A program made the position numbers and the translations under genes. A model generated the notes under the pieces. The model searched no databases, was not told the origin of the DNA, and saw only the letters and a program-made list of their open reading frames with translations. From contig CAYPMT010000031.1 of assembly GCA_964411875.1 (NCBI GenBank), positions 1 through 19,958 of the forward strand: a stretch of DNA of 19,958 bases. Direction: 5' to 3'. Shown here piece by piece: positions 1-7,228 of this stretch (its first letter is position 1; each line of letters begins with the position of its first letter). The DNA is from Aliikangiella sp964411875. Lineage in GTDB: Bacteria; Pseudomonadota; Gammaproteobacteria; Enterobacterales; Kangiellaceae.

Positions 1-818
1 AACTCTTTTTTCCAATCAAACTTGGGATCGCCGAGCACTAAAAAGAATGGGTTAAGTAAGCACTCTTTTTGATTGTAGGTCATATCAGAATAATCAAGTT
101 GCACTAATTGGCCACCAGCTTCTTCAACGATTGCCTGAGCTGCAGCGGTATCCCATTCTGATGTTAGAGCTAGTCTTGGGTAAAGATCCGCTGAACCTTC
201 AGCGACTAAACACATTTTTAGTGAACTACCTTTGCTGGTTAGGTCATAACTTGGGAAGTTTTGGCACAAGGTCTCAACTTTATCTAACCCATGGCGGCGA
301 CTTGCAACAACGGTAAAGTGATCTTTACCTTCTTTTTGTTGTAAAGAGCGAACCTTCATTGGAGTATTTTCGCCATCAGCTATTTGTTTATAAGCACCAA
401 TACCTTTAGCTGCTGAATAAGTCGTTTCTAGGACTGGTGCATAAATAACGCCTAAAATAGGCTTGCCTTCGACAACTAATGCAATATTGACAGTAAATTC
501 GCCGTTACGAGCAATAAACTCTTTTGTGCCATCGAGTGGGTCGATAATAAAGCATTGGTTCCAATCTTTACGTTGTTCAAAGGTAATATTCTTACTTTCT
601 TCAGACAGGCAAGGGATGTCTGAGTACTTTTCACGTAGATAATCAACAATCAGGCGGTGAGCCGCTAAATCCGCTTTGGTTAAAGGTGAATCATCACTTT
701 TGATTTCGACGTCAAAGTCATCGCTGTTGTAAATTTGCATAATCGCATCGCCTGCGCGCTTAGCAATAAGCTTAACGTCTTTAAGGATTGACTCTAGTTC
801 AGTGTTTGAAAAGGACAT
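1..818 (-). CDS. cysQ: 3'(2'),5'-bisphosphate nucleotidase CysQ (3' end cut by window edge)
   Basis: Mg-dependent phosphatase of the inositol-monophosphatase superfamily. CysQ converts adenosine 3',5'-bisphosphate (PAP) to AMP and so removes a by-product of sulfate assimilation; it acts in the cytoplasm near the inner membrane. I translated 272 residues from the ATG at 816-818 to the left edge without a stop. Visible motifs are the metal-binding glutamates in SEES (72-75), motif A DPLDGTKEF (93-101) and motif B EWDTAA (221-226). Family members are about 245-275 residues long, so only a few C-terminal residues should be missing. A good Shine-Dalgarno (AAAGGTGA, 826-833) precedes the start. It lies 21 nt after nudE and is the last visible gene of the gsp-yrfG-nudE-cysQ run. 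The assignment rests on motif order and on resemblance to known CysQ proteins. Confidence 0.95.
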   Translation of the reverse strand, partial: MSFSNTELESILKDVKLIAKRAGDAIMQIYNSDDFDVEIKSDDSPLTKADLAAHRLIVDYLREKYSDIPCLSEESKNITFEQRKDWNQCFIIDPLDGTKEFIARNGEFTVNIALVVEGKPILGVIYAPVLETTYSAAKGIGAYKQIADGENTPMKVRSLQQKEGKDHFTVVASRRHGLDKVETLCQNFPSYDLTSKGSSLKMCLVAEGSADLYPRLALTSEWDTAAAQAIVEEAGGQLVQLDYSDMTYNQKECLLNPFFLVLGDPKFDWKKE

Positions 819-825
819 AATTAAT

Positions 826-833
826 TCACCTTT
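826..833 (-). promoter_or_regulatory. Ribosome binding site of cysQ
   Basis: On the minus strand AAAGGTGA sits 7 nt before the ATG at 818. It is one of the clearest Shine-Dalgarno matches in the window and fixes the cysQ start. Many neighbouring genes have only weak matches. Confidence 0.7.
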
Positions 834-839
834 GTTGTT

Positions 840-1391
840 TTAAATAGATTTTCGTTTTAAATAGTTCTGTATAATAAATAAAGCAGCGATAGAGCGTGCT
901 TCGGTAAAGTCTGTTTGCTCAAGCAGTTGATCAATTTGTTCTATTGGCCAAGTAACCACTTCTAATGGTTCGGGTTCATCACCGACTAATTTTTCTTCAT
1001 ATAAATCTTGCGCTAACACTAAATTCATTTGATGACTTAAATAACCTGGTGCCAAACTAACGCTTTTTAATGAATGCATTTGATTCGCACCATAACCAAC
1101 TTCTTCTTTTAACTCTCGGTTAGCGGCATCAAACACAGCTTCGCCATCTTCCATTAAGCCTTTAGGAAAAACTAGCTGATAGTCATCTGTACCTGCAGAA
1201 TACTCTCTTATTAAGAGTAATTCATGCTTTTCATTGATAGCAAGAATCATAACTGCGCCATTTTTACCCGCAACTAAACGCTCATAAATACGCTTTTCGC
1301 CATTAGAAAACTCAAGTGATAGCTCTTCCACACAAAATATCTTAGTTTGAGCAATTACTTTTTTATTGAGCGTTTTAGGTTTGTTAGGCAT
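840..1391 (-). CDS. nudE: ADP compounds hydrolase NudE (Nudix hydrolase)
   Basis: Nudix-family pyrophosphatase that in E. coli cleaves ADP-ribose, NADH and diadenosine polyphosphates into nucleoside phosphates. The 183-residue protein matches E. coli NudE along its length, for example the shared stretches LEFSNG, IREY, GANRELKEEVG-like core and GDEPEPL. The Nudix box GX5EX7REUXEEXGU is complete: G78, E84, then RELKEEVGY at 92-100. I chose the ATG at 1389-1391, giving MPNKPK, because the E. coli protein begins in the same way. An upstream in-frame TTG at 1472 would overlap yrfG by 70 bases and add 27 residues with no family counterpart. The gene starts 11 nt after the yrfG stop and ends 21 nt before cysQ. 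yrfG and nudE are also neighbours in E. coli. Confidence 0.95.
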   Translation of the reverse strand: MPNKPKTLNKKVIAQTKIFCVEELSLEFSNGEKRIYERLVAGKNGAVMILAINEKHELLLIREYSAGTDDYQLVFPKGLMEDGEAVFDAANRELKEEVGYGANQMHSLKSVSLAPGYLSHQMNLVLAQDLYEEKLVGDEPEPLEVVTWPIEQIDQLLEQTDFTEARSIAALFIIQNYLKRKSI

Positions 1392-1402
1392 ATTATCAAT
1401 TT

Positions 1403-2077
1403 CTAAAGTGTAGTTTGTTGACTGTTTAACATTATTGATTGAAAGTCTTTTAAACCATGAAAAGGTGTGCAATCAACATCACCTTTACTTAAATCTGGTT
1501 GGCTAATTGCCAGTAGATGACCAATACCAAATGTTTGAGCAGATTTTAACACTGTAATATTATCATCAATAAACAAGGTATTTTGAGGATTAAACTGATA
1601 CTTTTTCTGTAATAAGCGCCAATAATTTTGCTCTTCTTTTGGGTAACCAAATTCATGAGAGCTATTAAGATCATCAAAGTAATGGCTAAAGTCAGTTGCG
1701 AGCAATTTAACTTCTAAGCTTTTGGGATGAGCATTGGTTGCTAAATAAACTTTCTTATTGAGTTTTGATAAAAAAGTTAAAAACTCAACTGCATTGGGTC
1801 TAAAAGCAATTTTATGTTTTAGTTGACGCTTAAGTTTAGGAATATCAAGTTGTAAATACCCTGTCCAAAAATCGATACAATACCATTCTAGTGTTTCTTT
1901 TTTAGAGTCATAGGCTTGTTTAAAAAAAGCATGGCTTTCATCTAAAGAAAGTCCATTTTCATCAGCATAAACTTTAGGTAAATGTTCTAGCCAAAAAAAA
2001 TTATCGAAACTTAAATCAAGGATGGTACCATCCATATCAAGTAAAACAGTATCAATATTATCCCATGGGACTATCAT
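1403..2077 (-). CDS. yrfG: HAD-superfamily nucleotidase YrfG (GMP/IMP nucleotidase)
   Basis: Haloacid-dehalogenase-like phosphatase; the E. coli homologue dephosphorylates purine monophosphates such as GMP and IMP. The protein has 224 residues. HAD motif I is DMDGT (14-18, nucleophile D14 and acid/base D16), motif II is T114 in ATNAHP, the motif III lysine is K147 in GYPKEE, and motif IV is FIDD (169-172). The EWYCIDFW and TNAHP stretches are characteristic of the YrfG branch. The start is the ATG at 2075-2077, 10 nt after the gspN stop, so the gene appears co-transcribed with the secretion genes although no role in secretion is known. The Shine-Dalgarno is weak, which fits coupling to upstream translation. 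Confidence 0.92.
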   Translation of the reverse strand: MIVPWDNIDTVLLDMDGTILDLSFDNFFWLEHLPKVYADENGLSLDESHAFFKQAYDSKKETLEWYCIDFWTGYLQLDIPKLKRQLKHKIAFRPNAVEFLTFLSKLNKKVYLATNAHPKSLEVKLLATDFSHYFDDLNSSHEFGYPKEEQNYWRLLQKKYQFNPQNTLFIDDNITVLKSAQTFGIGHLLAISQPDLSKGDVDCTPFHGLKDFQSIMLNSQQTTL

Positions 2078-2087
2078 AACGAATCAA

Positions 2088-2852
2088 CTAAAAAATTTGT
2101 TGTTTGTAACTAATAGGTAACCGACCATTCTTCAGTTTACTTTGGCTAAATAAAGCAATGGTATCGTAGAGTGCTTTATCAATCTCAGAAGAAATACTAC
2201 CAACAAATTCAAATAAACCCTGTTTAGATAAGGTGAACTTGCCTTGTAAGTCTAATTCATTTTTTGACTTTTCTAATTCACCGACAATCGTTTGATTGTT
2301 AGTGGTTGTCATTTTTACAATAAACTCACCAAGCTCAAGTGATGTTCCCATAAAAGCACCAGATGAATTTGACCAAGTGATTTTTCCATCGGTTTGTTTC
2401 GGTTTTTGATTTTCTAATAACAAGTCTAAATCAGTTGTTTTAATTAAACCATCAAGCTTTAAACCATTAATGTTTAAAAAGGATTCTAGCTTTTCAGCAG
2501 CTACAGTTAAGTTGGCTTTTTTTAGTGAAAGCTGATTGATTTTACCTGTTTCATTATTCGTTTCTTTAAGGGTTAAACTACCATTTCCTTTAACATCACC
2601 TTTGGCAATATCAAAATTAAAAGACATGTTGTGAGTTAAAAAATCTAATAAGTTTGGAGATACTTTTACATCATTAAATTTATAACCATAACTAATAACT
2701 TGGCTAATCTTTGCTGAAAATAGGTTGCCGCTGACATCACCAATTGTAATGGGTGAATTATCAGGTATAAATAGTTTTATTAATTTTGCGGGTGTTAGAA
2801 CAATAACAAAAATTATAAATAATAAAGAGAGAATAATTGACTTTTTTTTCAC
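2088..2852 (-). CDS. gspN: Type II secretion system protein GspN
   Basis: GspN is an accessory inner-membrane T2SS component, present in some systems and dispensable in several; its exact role is unclear. This 254-residue protein has one N-terminal hydrophobic segment (about residues 5-22) after a KKK cluster, followed by a periplasmic beta-rich part with alternating polar and hydrophobic residues. Its identity rests mainly on length, topology and position after gspM. Family features such as the early GNLFSAKI stretch support it. The start is a GTG (2850-2852) preceded by an AGAGG-type ribosome site that overlaps the end of gspM; only 2 nt separate the genes, so translation is probably coupled. 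Confidence 0.88.
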   Translation of the reverse strand: MKKKSIILSLLFIIFVIVLTPAKLIKLFIPDNSPITIGDVSGNLFSAKISQVISYGYKFNDVKVSPNLLDFLTHNMSFNFDIAKGDVKGNGSLTLKETNNETGKINQLSLKKANLTVAAEKLESFLNINGLKLDGLIKTTDLDLLLENQKPKQTDGKITWSNSSGAFMGTSLELGEFIVKMTTTNNQTIVGELEKSKNELDLQGKFTLSKQGLFEFVGSISSEIDKALYDTIALFSQSKLKNGRLPISYKQQIF

Positions 2853-2854
2853 AC

Positions 2855-3334
2855 TTAACCTCTTTTAAGCTTAATATCAATACTGCTTAAGCCATTGCGA
2901 TCTTTGCCGCGAATGTTTACTGACGCAACTTTAAGCTGATAACGATTCTGTATTTCATTAGTCCAGCGAATAAAGTCATTAAAAGGCACATTATCAAGCC
3001 AAACTTGCATTTCATTAGTGCTTTTTTCTTGTACGCGAGAAACACTTAAATTAAATTGCTGTGTGGTTTTTGTAATAATAGTATTAATTGATTGCTCATT
3101 ACTGTAACTAGCTGACGAACCTTGATTCGCTAGAATAATAGGTAGTGATTCTTGCCAAGTTTCAATCGATTTTTTTCGACTATCGACTTGAATTTTTAAT
3201 GAGTCAATTGAGTTGTTGAGTGGCACCAAAATGGCAAAAATTATAATTAGTATCAGCATAGCGATACTTGCTATAGCGACTATTTTCTTTTCATTATCTT
3301 CGAGTTGTTCGAACCAATTTTTTAATTCATCCAT
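2855..3334 (-). CDS. gspM: Type II secretion system protein GspM
   Basis: GspM is a bitopic inner-membrane protein of the assembly platform. It binds GspL and stabilises it, and so helps link the GspE ATPase to the pseudopilus. The 159-residue product has a short acidic cytoplasmic N-terminus, a transmembrane helix at about 18-38 (rich in I, L, A), a short helical segment, and a ferredoxin-like periplasmic domain ending in a lysine-rich tail. Length and topology are normal for the family. The start is the ATG at 3332-3334, 4 nt from the gspL stop, and the gene is 2 nt upstream of gspN. Confidence 0.93.
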   Translation of the reverse strand: MDELKNWFEQLEDNEKKIVAIASIAMLILIIIFAILVPLNNSIDSLKIQVDSRKKSIETWQESLPIILANQGSSASYSNEQSINTIITKTTQQFNLSVSRVQEKSTNEMQVWLDNVPFNDFIRWTNEIQNRYQLKVASVNIRGKDRNGLSSIDIKLKRG

Positions 3335-3338
3335 AATG

Positions 3339-4643
3339 TTACTTCCTAATAATTAAGCGACTAGAATAACCATCGCCTCGTTGAGTTGCTGAATTAGTTT
3401 CAACCTTTAAACCCAATGTTTTTAAGTCATCGCGGTATTGATTAAGAATAGATAAATCTTGAGCAATAACATCGACTCTTAGTTCATTGCGTGCGCTATC
3501 GTAGCTTAGGTTAGTTGGATAAATTTTTTCTAAGCTAGGGATTTTTTGGCTAACGGAGTCTAATAGTGGAAGAAAAATACTTTGATTATTGCCACCCACT
3601 TGAGTCATATAACCTCTTAATTCTTTGTCAGCTCTATTTTTATTATATTTTTTATTAGGGAAGGCTTTTTTCCAAAGTGCTATTTTTTGTTCACCTAAAG
3701 CTTCGTTTTCTGAATTCAAGGTAAACCAAAGTGAACCTTGGTACAGTAAATGAGTAAAAAGTATAATACCAATAATACTGGCAGCTCTAAGCGCTATTTG
3801 TTTTATTGGCGAGCTATCTTTTTTAACTGCAAAGTCACCTTGTAATAAATTTAAATTATTTTGACCATTTTCAATTAACCATAAATCAACTGACTCAACA
3901 TAATCAATCTCTGATGAGAAACGCCCCATGGGTAATTGCTTTTCAAATAAGGCAGTTTCATTTTTATAATCATTATTAGCAATAATTTTTAAAGGAATAT
4001 CAACGGGTAACTCTTCATCTTGCTCAGCGAGTTGTTTTTGTACTAGCCAGCTAAAGTCGCTTATTTCACAAGTCCAAGGAGAAGCATTCTCTTGTGAGAC
4101 GAGTACTTTATCATCGGACAAGATTAGTTGATAACCAGATTCTGGTATGGGTAGATAATCTAGGTCGATATAAACAGCATCGAGTTTAATATCTGCAGAC
4201 TTAAATTTATCGAGTAGTTGTTCTAAATAATTAAGATTAATTGCTCTGACAGGTGTGTCTTCTTTTATGCGTTCACCCACAGCAATAAAAACATCGTCTA
4301 GGGGTTCCGCCAAAGCCTCTTCAATTAAATAAGGAACCGCTTTACTTAAATGTCGTTTTGCTTTATTCGGCAATTGAATTTGACTACTGTAAACGTCTTG
4401 ACTGGATATAATTAACTCAACTCGCTTGCCTTGAGCCGCTTGAGTTAAAGAAGCAATATCAGTTTTTAACAATTCATAATTATCAGGCAGGTCTTTGGCT
4501 AGATGATTAGTTGTAGAAATAAGTGATTGGTTAGCCCGTAATGCTTGATCGCCAGCACTGGCTTGGCTACTCATTTGATGATTTAAATACCAGTGAAATT
4601 TATCACTAGTTTTATCATTCCAAAAAATAGTCAGTTTATCCAT
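3339..4643 (-). CDS. gspL: Type II secretion system protein GspL
   Basis: GspL is a bitopic inner-membrane protein whose actin-like cytoplasmic domain binds the GspE ATPase and whose periplasmic domain pairs with GspM. The product has 434 residues. The cytoplasmic part (1-280) contains the family stretches YLIEEAL (105-111) and NLLQGDF (265-271). A transmembrane helix spans about 283-303, and the periplasmic ferredoxin-like domain covers about 340-434. The start is the ATG at 4641-4643. No good Shine-Dalgarno is visible, and the preceding gap to gspK is 133 nt, unusually long for this operon. A 13-codon frame (4636-4677) overlaps the start in another frame and could couple initiation, or may be chance. 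Confidence 0.94.
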   Translation of the reverse strand: MDKLTIFWNDKTSDKFHWYLNHQMSSQASAGDQALRANQSLISTTNHLAKDLPDNYELLKTDIASLTQAAQGKRVELIISSQDVYSSQIQLPNKAKRHLSKAVPYLIEEALAEPLDDVFIAVGERIKEDTPVRAINLNYLEQLLDKFKSADIKLDAVYIDLDYLPIPESGYQLILSDDKVLVSQENASPWTCEISDFSWLVQKQLAEQDEELPVDIPLKIIANNDYKNETALFEKQLPMGRFSSEIDYVESVDLWLIENGQNNLNLLQGDFAVKKDSSPIKQIALRAASIIGIILFTHLLYQGSLWFTLNSENEALGEQKIALWKKAFPNKKYNKNRADKELRGYMTQVGGNNQSIFLPLLDSVSQKIPSLEKIYPTNLSYDSARNELRVDVIAQDLSILNQYRDDLKTLGLKVETNSATQRGDGYSSRLIIRK

Positions 4644-4776
4644 TGCTACTAGCCAAAATTAAATTAATTAAAAACATATTGATGATTCTTTTTAAACAAT
4701 AAATGGTATTAAGTAATATTTTATTCTTTCTTATCAGGGTTCATTTAACCAATATTAAATAGTAGTTATTAAATCG

Positions 4777-5829
4777 TTACTCTTTACCAAAATAGCGTGA
4801 TACGAGTTTAAAGTTATTTCCCTGGTCTTTTACAAAGAGGCTTTTCATATAAACCCTAGTATCGCTTAGTTCGGCTTTAGCGTCTACCTGAAAATAGTTA
4901 CTGGTGATACCTAGACGATCTTTATTTTTAATCTGCTTGAGAGGCACACCAAATGCATTAAGAAACTCATCAACAGTTTTATAGCCGTCTTTTGAACGAT
5001 TTTCGATAGCTTTTTCAACATTAGATAAGCTAATACTTTTGTTATCTAGCAGTGCATATAAGAGAACAGCCGATTCCTTTTTAATAGTATTAACATTAAT
5101 TTGATTAATACCTGAGTCGGGTAACACACAAATATGTGGAAGTAGCAGGCTGTAAATATTAGCATTAAAATCTTTAATTGCTCTGAGCTCGCTTGGATGG
5201 GCAATTAATCCATTTGCGGTTCGGTAAGGAATTTCAAGACCAAGGTAATGATCATCTTCAGCACCATCAGAGCCCGCAGGATTAATATCATCATCAAGCC
5301 AGTCTCTGGCAGCCGTTGCTAGCGCCTTGGGACTGATATCAGTATTCGTGCTTACTTTGCTAATTAACTCTTCAAGCATTTTTTGACCAATAGTTTCTAC
5401 AGCAAAACCACTGGCATTTAGAGCAGGGCGACTGCCTTGCTGATTTTGATTGTTAGATTGGTTTTGGTTATTAGTTCGAGTATCAGCAATTGAGTTCAGA
5501 TTAAAACATGACTGCATATCTTTAACTGAAGCAACCATCATGCCGCCGTCGAAAGGAAATTGAATTTTCTCTTGTGCCCAAGGTTGGTCAAGGTGAACAG
5601 TATTTCCTTTAGTGTTATCGAAAGCCCGCTTGAGTAATACTTTAGCCAGTTCTTCCATGCCAATTAAATAAGAGTAAGCTTGGTCACGATGAATTAAATT
5701 ACTACTGAGTTGTTTTTGGTAGCTAATGGTTTTAACTGATTCCATCACTAAAACAATAATCACTGCAGTGATTAAGACCACTGTAATCAATGCAGTTCCA
5801 GATTGTTTTTTTAATGAAGTTATCGTCAT
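4777..5829 (-). CDS. gspK: Type II secretion system minor pseudopilin GspK
   Basis: GspK is the largest minor pseudopilin and caps the GspI-J-K tip complex of the periplasmic pseudopilus. The 350-residue product starts with a basic leader ending in G11, followed by a hydrophobic helix (12-30). The position equivalent to Glu5 is Thr, and absence of that glutamate is typical of GspK. Conserved features are SCFNLNS (107-113), DWLDDD followed by the GAED calcium-site region (about 176-191) and the later ICVLP cysteine. An Asn/Gln-rich insert (about 120-131, DNA 5437-5472) interrupts the region after CFNLN. The ATG at 5827-5829 lies inside the 55-bp sequence repeated on either side of the N gap. 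After the gap is collapsed, gspK begins 21 nt after the gspJ stop. Confidence 0.95.
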   Translation of the reverse strand: MTITSLKKQSGTALITVVLITAVIIVLVMESVKTISYQKQLSSNLIHRDQAYSYLIGMEELAKVLLKRAFDNTKGNTVHLDQPWAQEKIQFPFDGGMMVASVKDMQSCFNLNSIADTRTNNQNQSNNQNQQGSRPALNASGFAVETIGQKMLEELISKVSTNTDISPKALATAARDWLDDDINPAGSDGAEDDHYLGLEIPYRTANGLIAHPSELRAIKDFNANIYSLLLPHICVLPDSGINQINVNTIKKESAVLLYALLDNKSISLSNVEKAIENRSKDGYKTVDEFLNAFGVPLKQIKNKDRLGITSNYFQVDAKAELSDTRVYMKSLFVKDQGNNFKLVSRYFGKE

Positions 5830-5865
5830 GAAATTATCTTTAGCCGTTATTTACTCATCTGCAGG
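5811..5865. repeat. 55-bp copy left of the N gap (contig-end overlap)
   Basis: These 55 bases end exactly at the first N and are identical to 5966-6020, which begins directly after the last N. The copy contains the gspK start codon region and a duplicate of the gspJ stop region. A suffix-prefix match of this kind is the signature of two contigs that overlap but were joined by Ns. It is probably not a biological repeat. Confidence 0.93.
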
Positions 5866-5965
5866 NNNNNNNNNNNNNNNNNNNNNNNNNNNNNNNNNNN
5901 NNNNNNNNNNNNNNNNNNNNNNNNNNNNNNNNNNNNNNNNNNNNNNNNNNNNNNNNNNNNNNNNN
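5866..5965. other. Scaffold gap of exactly 100 N between gspK and gspJ
   Basis: A run of 100 unknown bases, a conventional placeholder length for a gap of unknown size. It falls in the intergenic region between gspJ (stop 6006-6008) and gspK (start 5829). The same 55 bases stand immediately on both sides, so the true gap is probably negative, that is, a contig overlap. Confidence 0.97.
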
Positions 5966-6020
5966 TTAATGAAGTTATCGTCATGAAATTATCTTTAGCC
6001 GTTATTTACTCATCTGCAGG
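5966..6020. repeat. 55-bp copy right of the N gap (contig-end overlap)
   Basis: Identical to 5811-5865. It holds the gspJ stop codon (6006-6008), the 21-nt spacer and a second copy of the beginning of gspK, which here runs straight into the gap. Collapsing the two copies removes 155 positions and restores an ordinary gspJ-gspK junction. Confidence 0.93.
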
Positions 6021-6809
6021 GTCAATACCGTTGTTATAATTGCCAGGATTGTTCGGATTGGAGTTATTCGAGTTTGAATTATTAGAGTTCTGATTATTGA
6101 AATTCTGGCTATTTAAATTGCCATTGTTAAAGTTACTATTCTGATTATTAATTTGATTTAAATTAGCTAGGTCAGAAATCGTATAAAGTCGTTCAATAGC
6201 GCCGTAATCACTAAACTCAAGTTTGAATTTAACTGCTACGGGTAAATCACCACTAGAAGCATTATTAGTTGAGTTAGCTGTCGTAAAACTAGTCGTTTGT
6301 GCTGGCCAGGTATCATGCCATTCTTCACCGTCATAAAACGCAATTTTCATGTCTTCGACTTGTTCTACTAAAGGTCGCTTCAGGCCTTGTTTAGCAGCCA
6401 TGCCATCGGCATAGGTATAGCTAGTTCGGTAAAAGGTTTTATCTTCGAGGCTATAAATTAAATGTTCTAAATTAGACCGCGGTAACTGTGCTGGATTACG
6501 TCGTCCTAAGCGAGTTAAACGAATCATTGGTGTCGATGCTTGTAAGTCTATACTCATACTGGGTTGTTGATCGCCAAACTCATCGCGGATTGAACGAGAA
6601 GTAAGCTGTTGCATATCTTGAGAAATTAATAAAAAAGTCCGCTGTAATTTATTCAGCCGCTTGCTGCTTTTTTCGATATAGTCACTACTTGTTGTTGCTG
6701 TATCTAAAAGACTTAAGGCAGACACGCCGATCAATGCCATAATTGCCATGGCAATTAAAATTTCGAGTAAAGTGAATCCTTTTTGTTGACGGTTAAAATT
6801 AAGCATCAT
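6006..6809 (-). CDS. gspJ: Type II secretion system minor pseudopilin GspJ, with Asn-rich tail
   Basis: GspJ is a minor pseudopilin of the GspI-J-K tip complex. The product has 267 residues; GspJ is usually about 190-240. The prepilin leader ends at G11, and the mature protein begins FTLLEILIAM with Glu at +5. The pseudopilin fold continues through ERLYTI (206-211). After that the sequence becomes a low-complexity tail: 25 of the 45 residues at 216-260 are Asn, interspersed with Ser, Gln, Gly and Pro, before the final GIDPADE. The start ATG (6807-6809) overlaps the gspI stop in an ATGA arrangement; a second ATG follows immediately. The 3' end abuts the assembly gap, but its stop codon lies in unambiguous sequence. 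Confidence 0.94.
   Translation of the reverse strand: MMLNFNRQQKGFTLLEILIAMAIMALIGVSALSLLDTATTSSDYIEKSSKRLNKLQRTFLLISQDMQQLTSRSIRDEFGDQQPSMSIDLQASTPMIRLTRLGRRNPAQLPRSNLEHLIYSLEDKTFYRTSYTYADGMAAKQGLKRPLVEQVEDMKIAFYDGEEWHDTWPAQTTSFTTANSTNNASSGDLPVAVKFKLEFSDYGAIERLYTISDLANLNQINNQNSNFNNGNLNSQNFNNQNSNNSNSNNSNPNNPGNYNNGIDPADE
6030..6162 (-). repeat. Asn-codon low-complexity tract in the 3' end of gspJ
   Basis: A stretch of AAT/AAC-dominated codons encoding N, S, Q, G and P (GspJ residues 216-260). AAT and AAC are mixed, so it is not a perfect microsatellite, but near-repeats of short AAT-containing words are evident. Such DNA can slip in replication and can confuse short-read assembly, and the scaffold gap is only about 65 bases away. 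Confidence 0.75.
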
Positions 6810-7207
6810 GATTTTTTTGCAATAAATCCAATAAAGCGTGTGGTAGGCAACTTATCCTTTTCATCATAGCGAACTTCAATTTCGACTTGGCGTAAATCTT
6901 TTTCGCTAGTTTTGCTGACGGTTTGTAACCAAGACCACTCATGATTACGCATCTCGATATCACCACGAGAAGTACCAATATCGGGCCATTTTTCATCCAT
7001 ACGGGTTTCGTTCATTTTATTCATAGCCACCCAATGAGCAATGGTTTTTTCAGTAATATTTTTATGAGCAAGCTTTTGTTCATTGATATGTTGTAATAAA
7101 AAAACAATTGCTGTGCCAAAAATAACCATAGCAATTAAAACCTCAAGCAAAGTAAAACCGAATGCTTTTGGTTTAAGTGTCATTGTTTTTGTTGTTGGCT
7201 TTAACAT
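6806..7207 (-). CDS. gspI: Type II secretion system minor pseudopilin GspI
   Basis: GspI is the core minor pseudopilin that starts assembly of the GspI-J-K tip. The 133-residue product has a prepilin leader ending at G17 and a mature start FTLLEVLIAM with Glu at +5. The conserved WVAMNK and R-x-W-P-type stretches (about residues 45-62) fit GspI. I used the ATG at 7205-7207. A second in-frame ATG at 7183 would give an 8-residue leader of more usual length, and neither start has a strong Shine-Dalgarno, so the start is uncertain. The gene begins 21 nt after gspH and its stop codon overlaps the gspJ start (ATGA). Confidence 0.93.
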   Translation of the reverse strand: MLKPTTKTMTLKPKAFGFTLLEVLIAMVIFGTAIVFLLQHINEQKLAHKNITEKTIAHWVAMNKMNETRMDEKWPDIGTSRGDIEMRNHEWSWLQTVSKTSEKDLRQVEIEVRYDEKDKLPTTRFIGFIAKKS

Positions 7208-7228
7208 TAAATAGTCAGGTCTTTGTAA

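Noticed and set aside
131..316. Plus-strand open frame inside the cysQ region
   Set aside because: Antisense to cysQ, whose motifs are intact on the minus strand; no ribosome site and no recognisable protein.
1392..1472. Upstream extension of nudE to a TTG at 1472
   Set aside because: It would overlap yrfG by 70 bases, and the extra 27 residues have no counterpart in NudE; the ATG at 1391 aligns with the E. coli start.
5726..5986. Plus-strand open frame running across the N gap
   Set aside because: It exists only because unknown bases are read as open codons; it is antisense to gspK and crosses a contig join.
5811..6020. True direct repeat or small duplication at the gspJ-gspK junction
   Set aside because: Both copies end exactly at the N run and match from the first to the last base, as expected for an assembly overlap; a biological duplication would not coincide with both gap edges.
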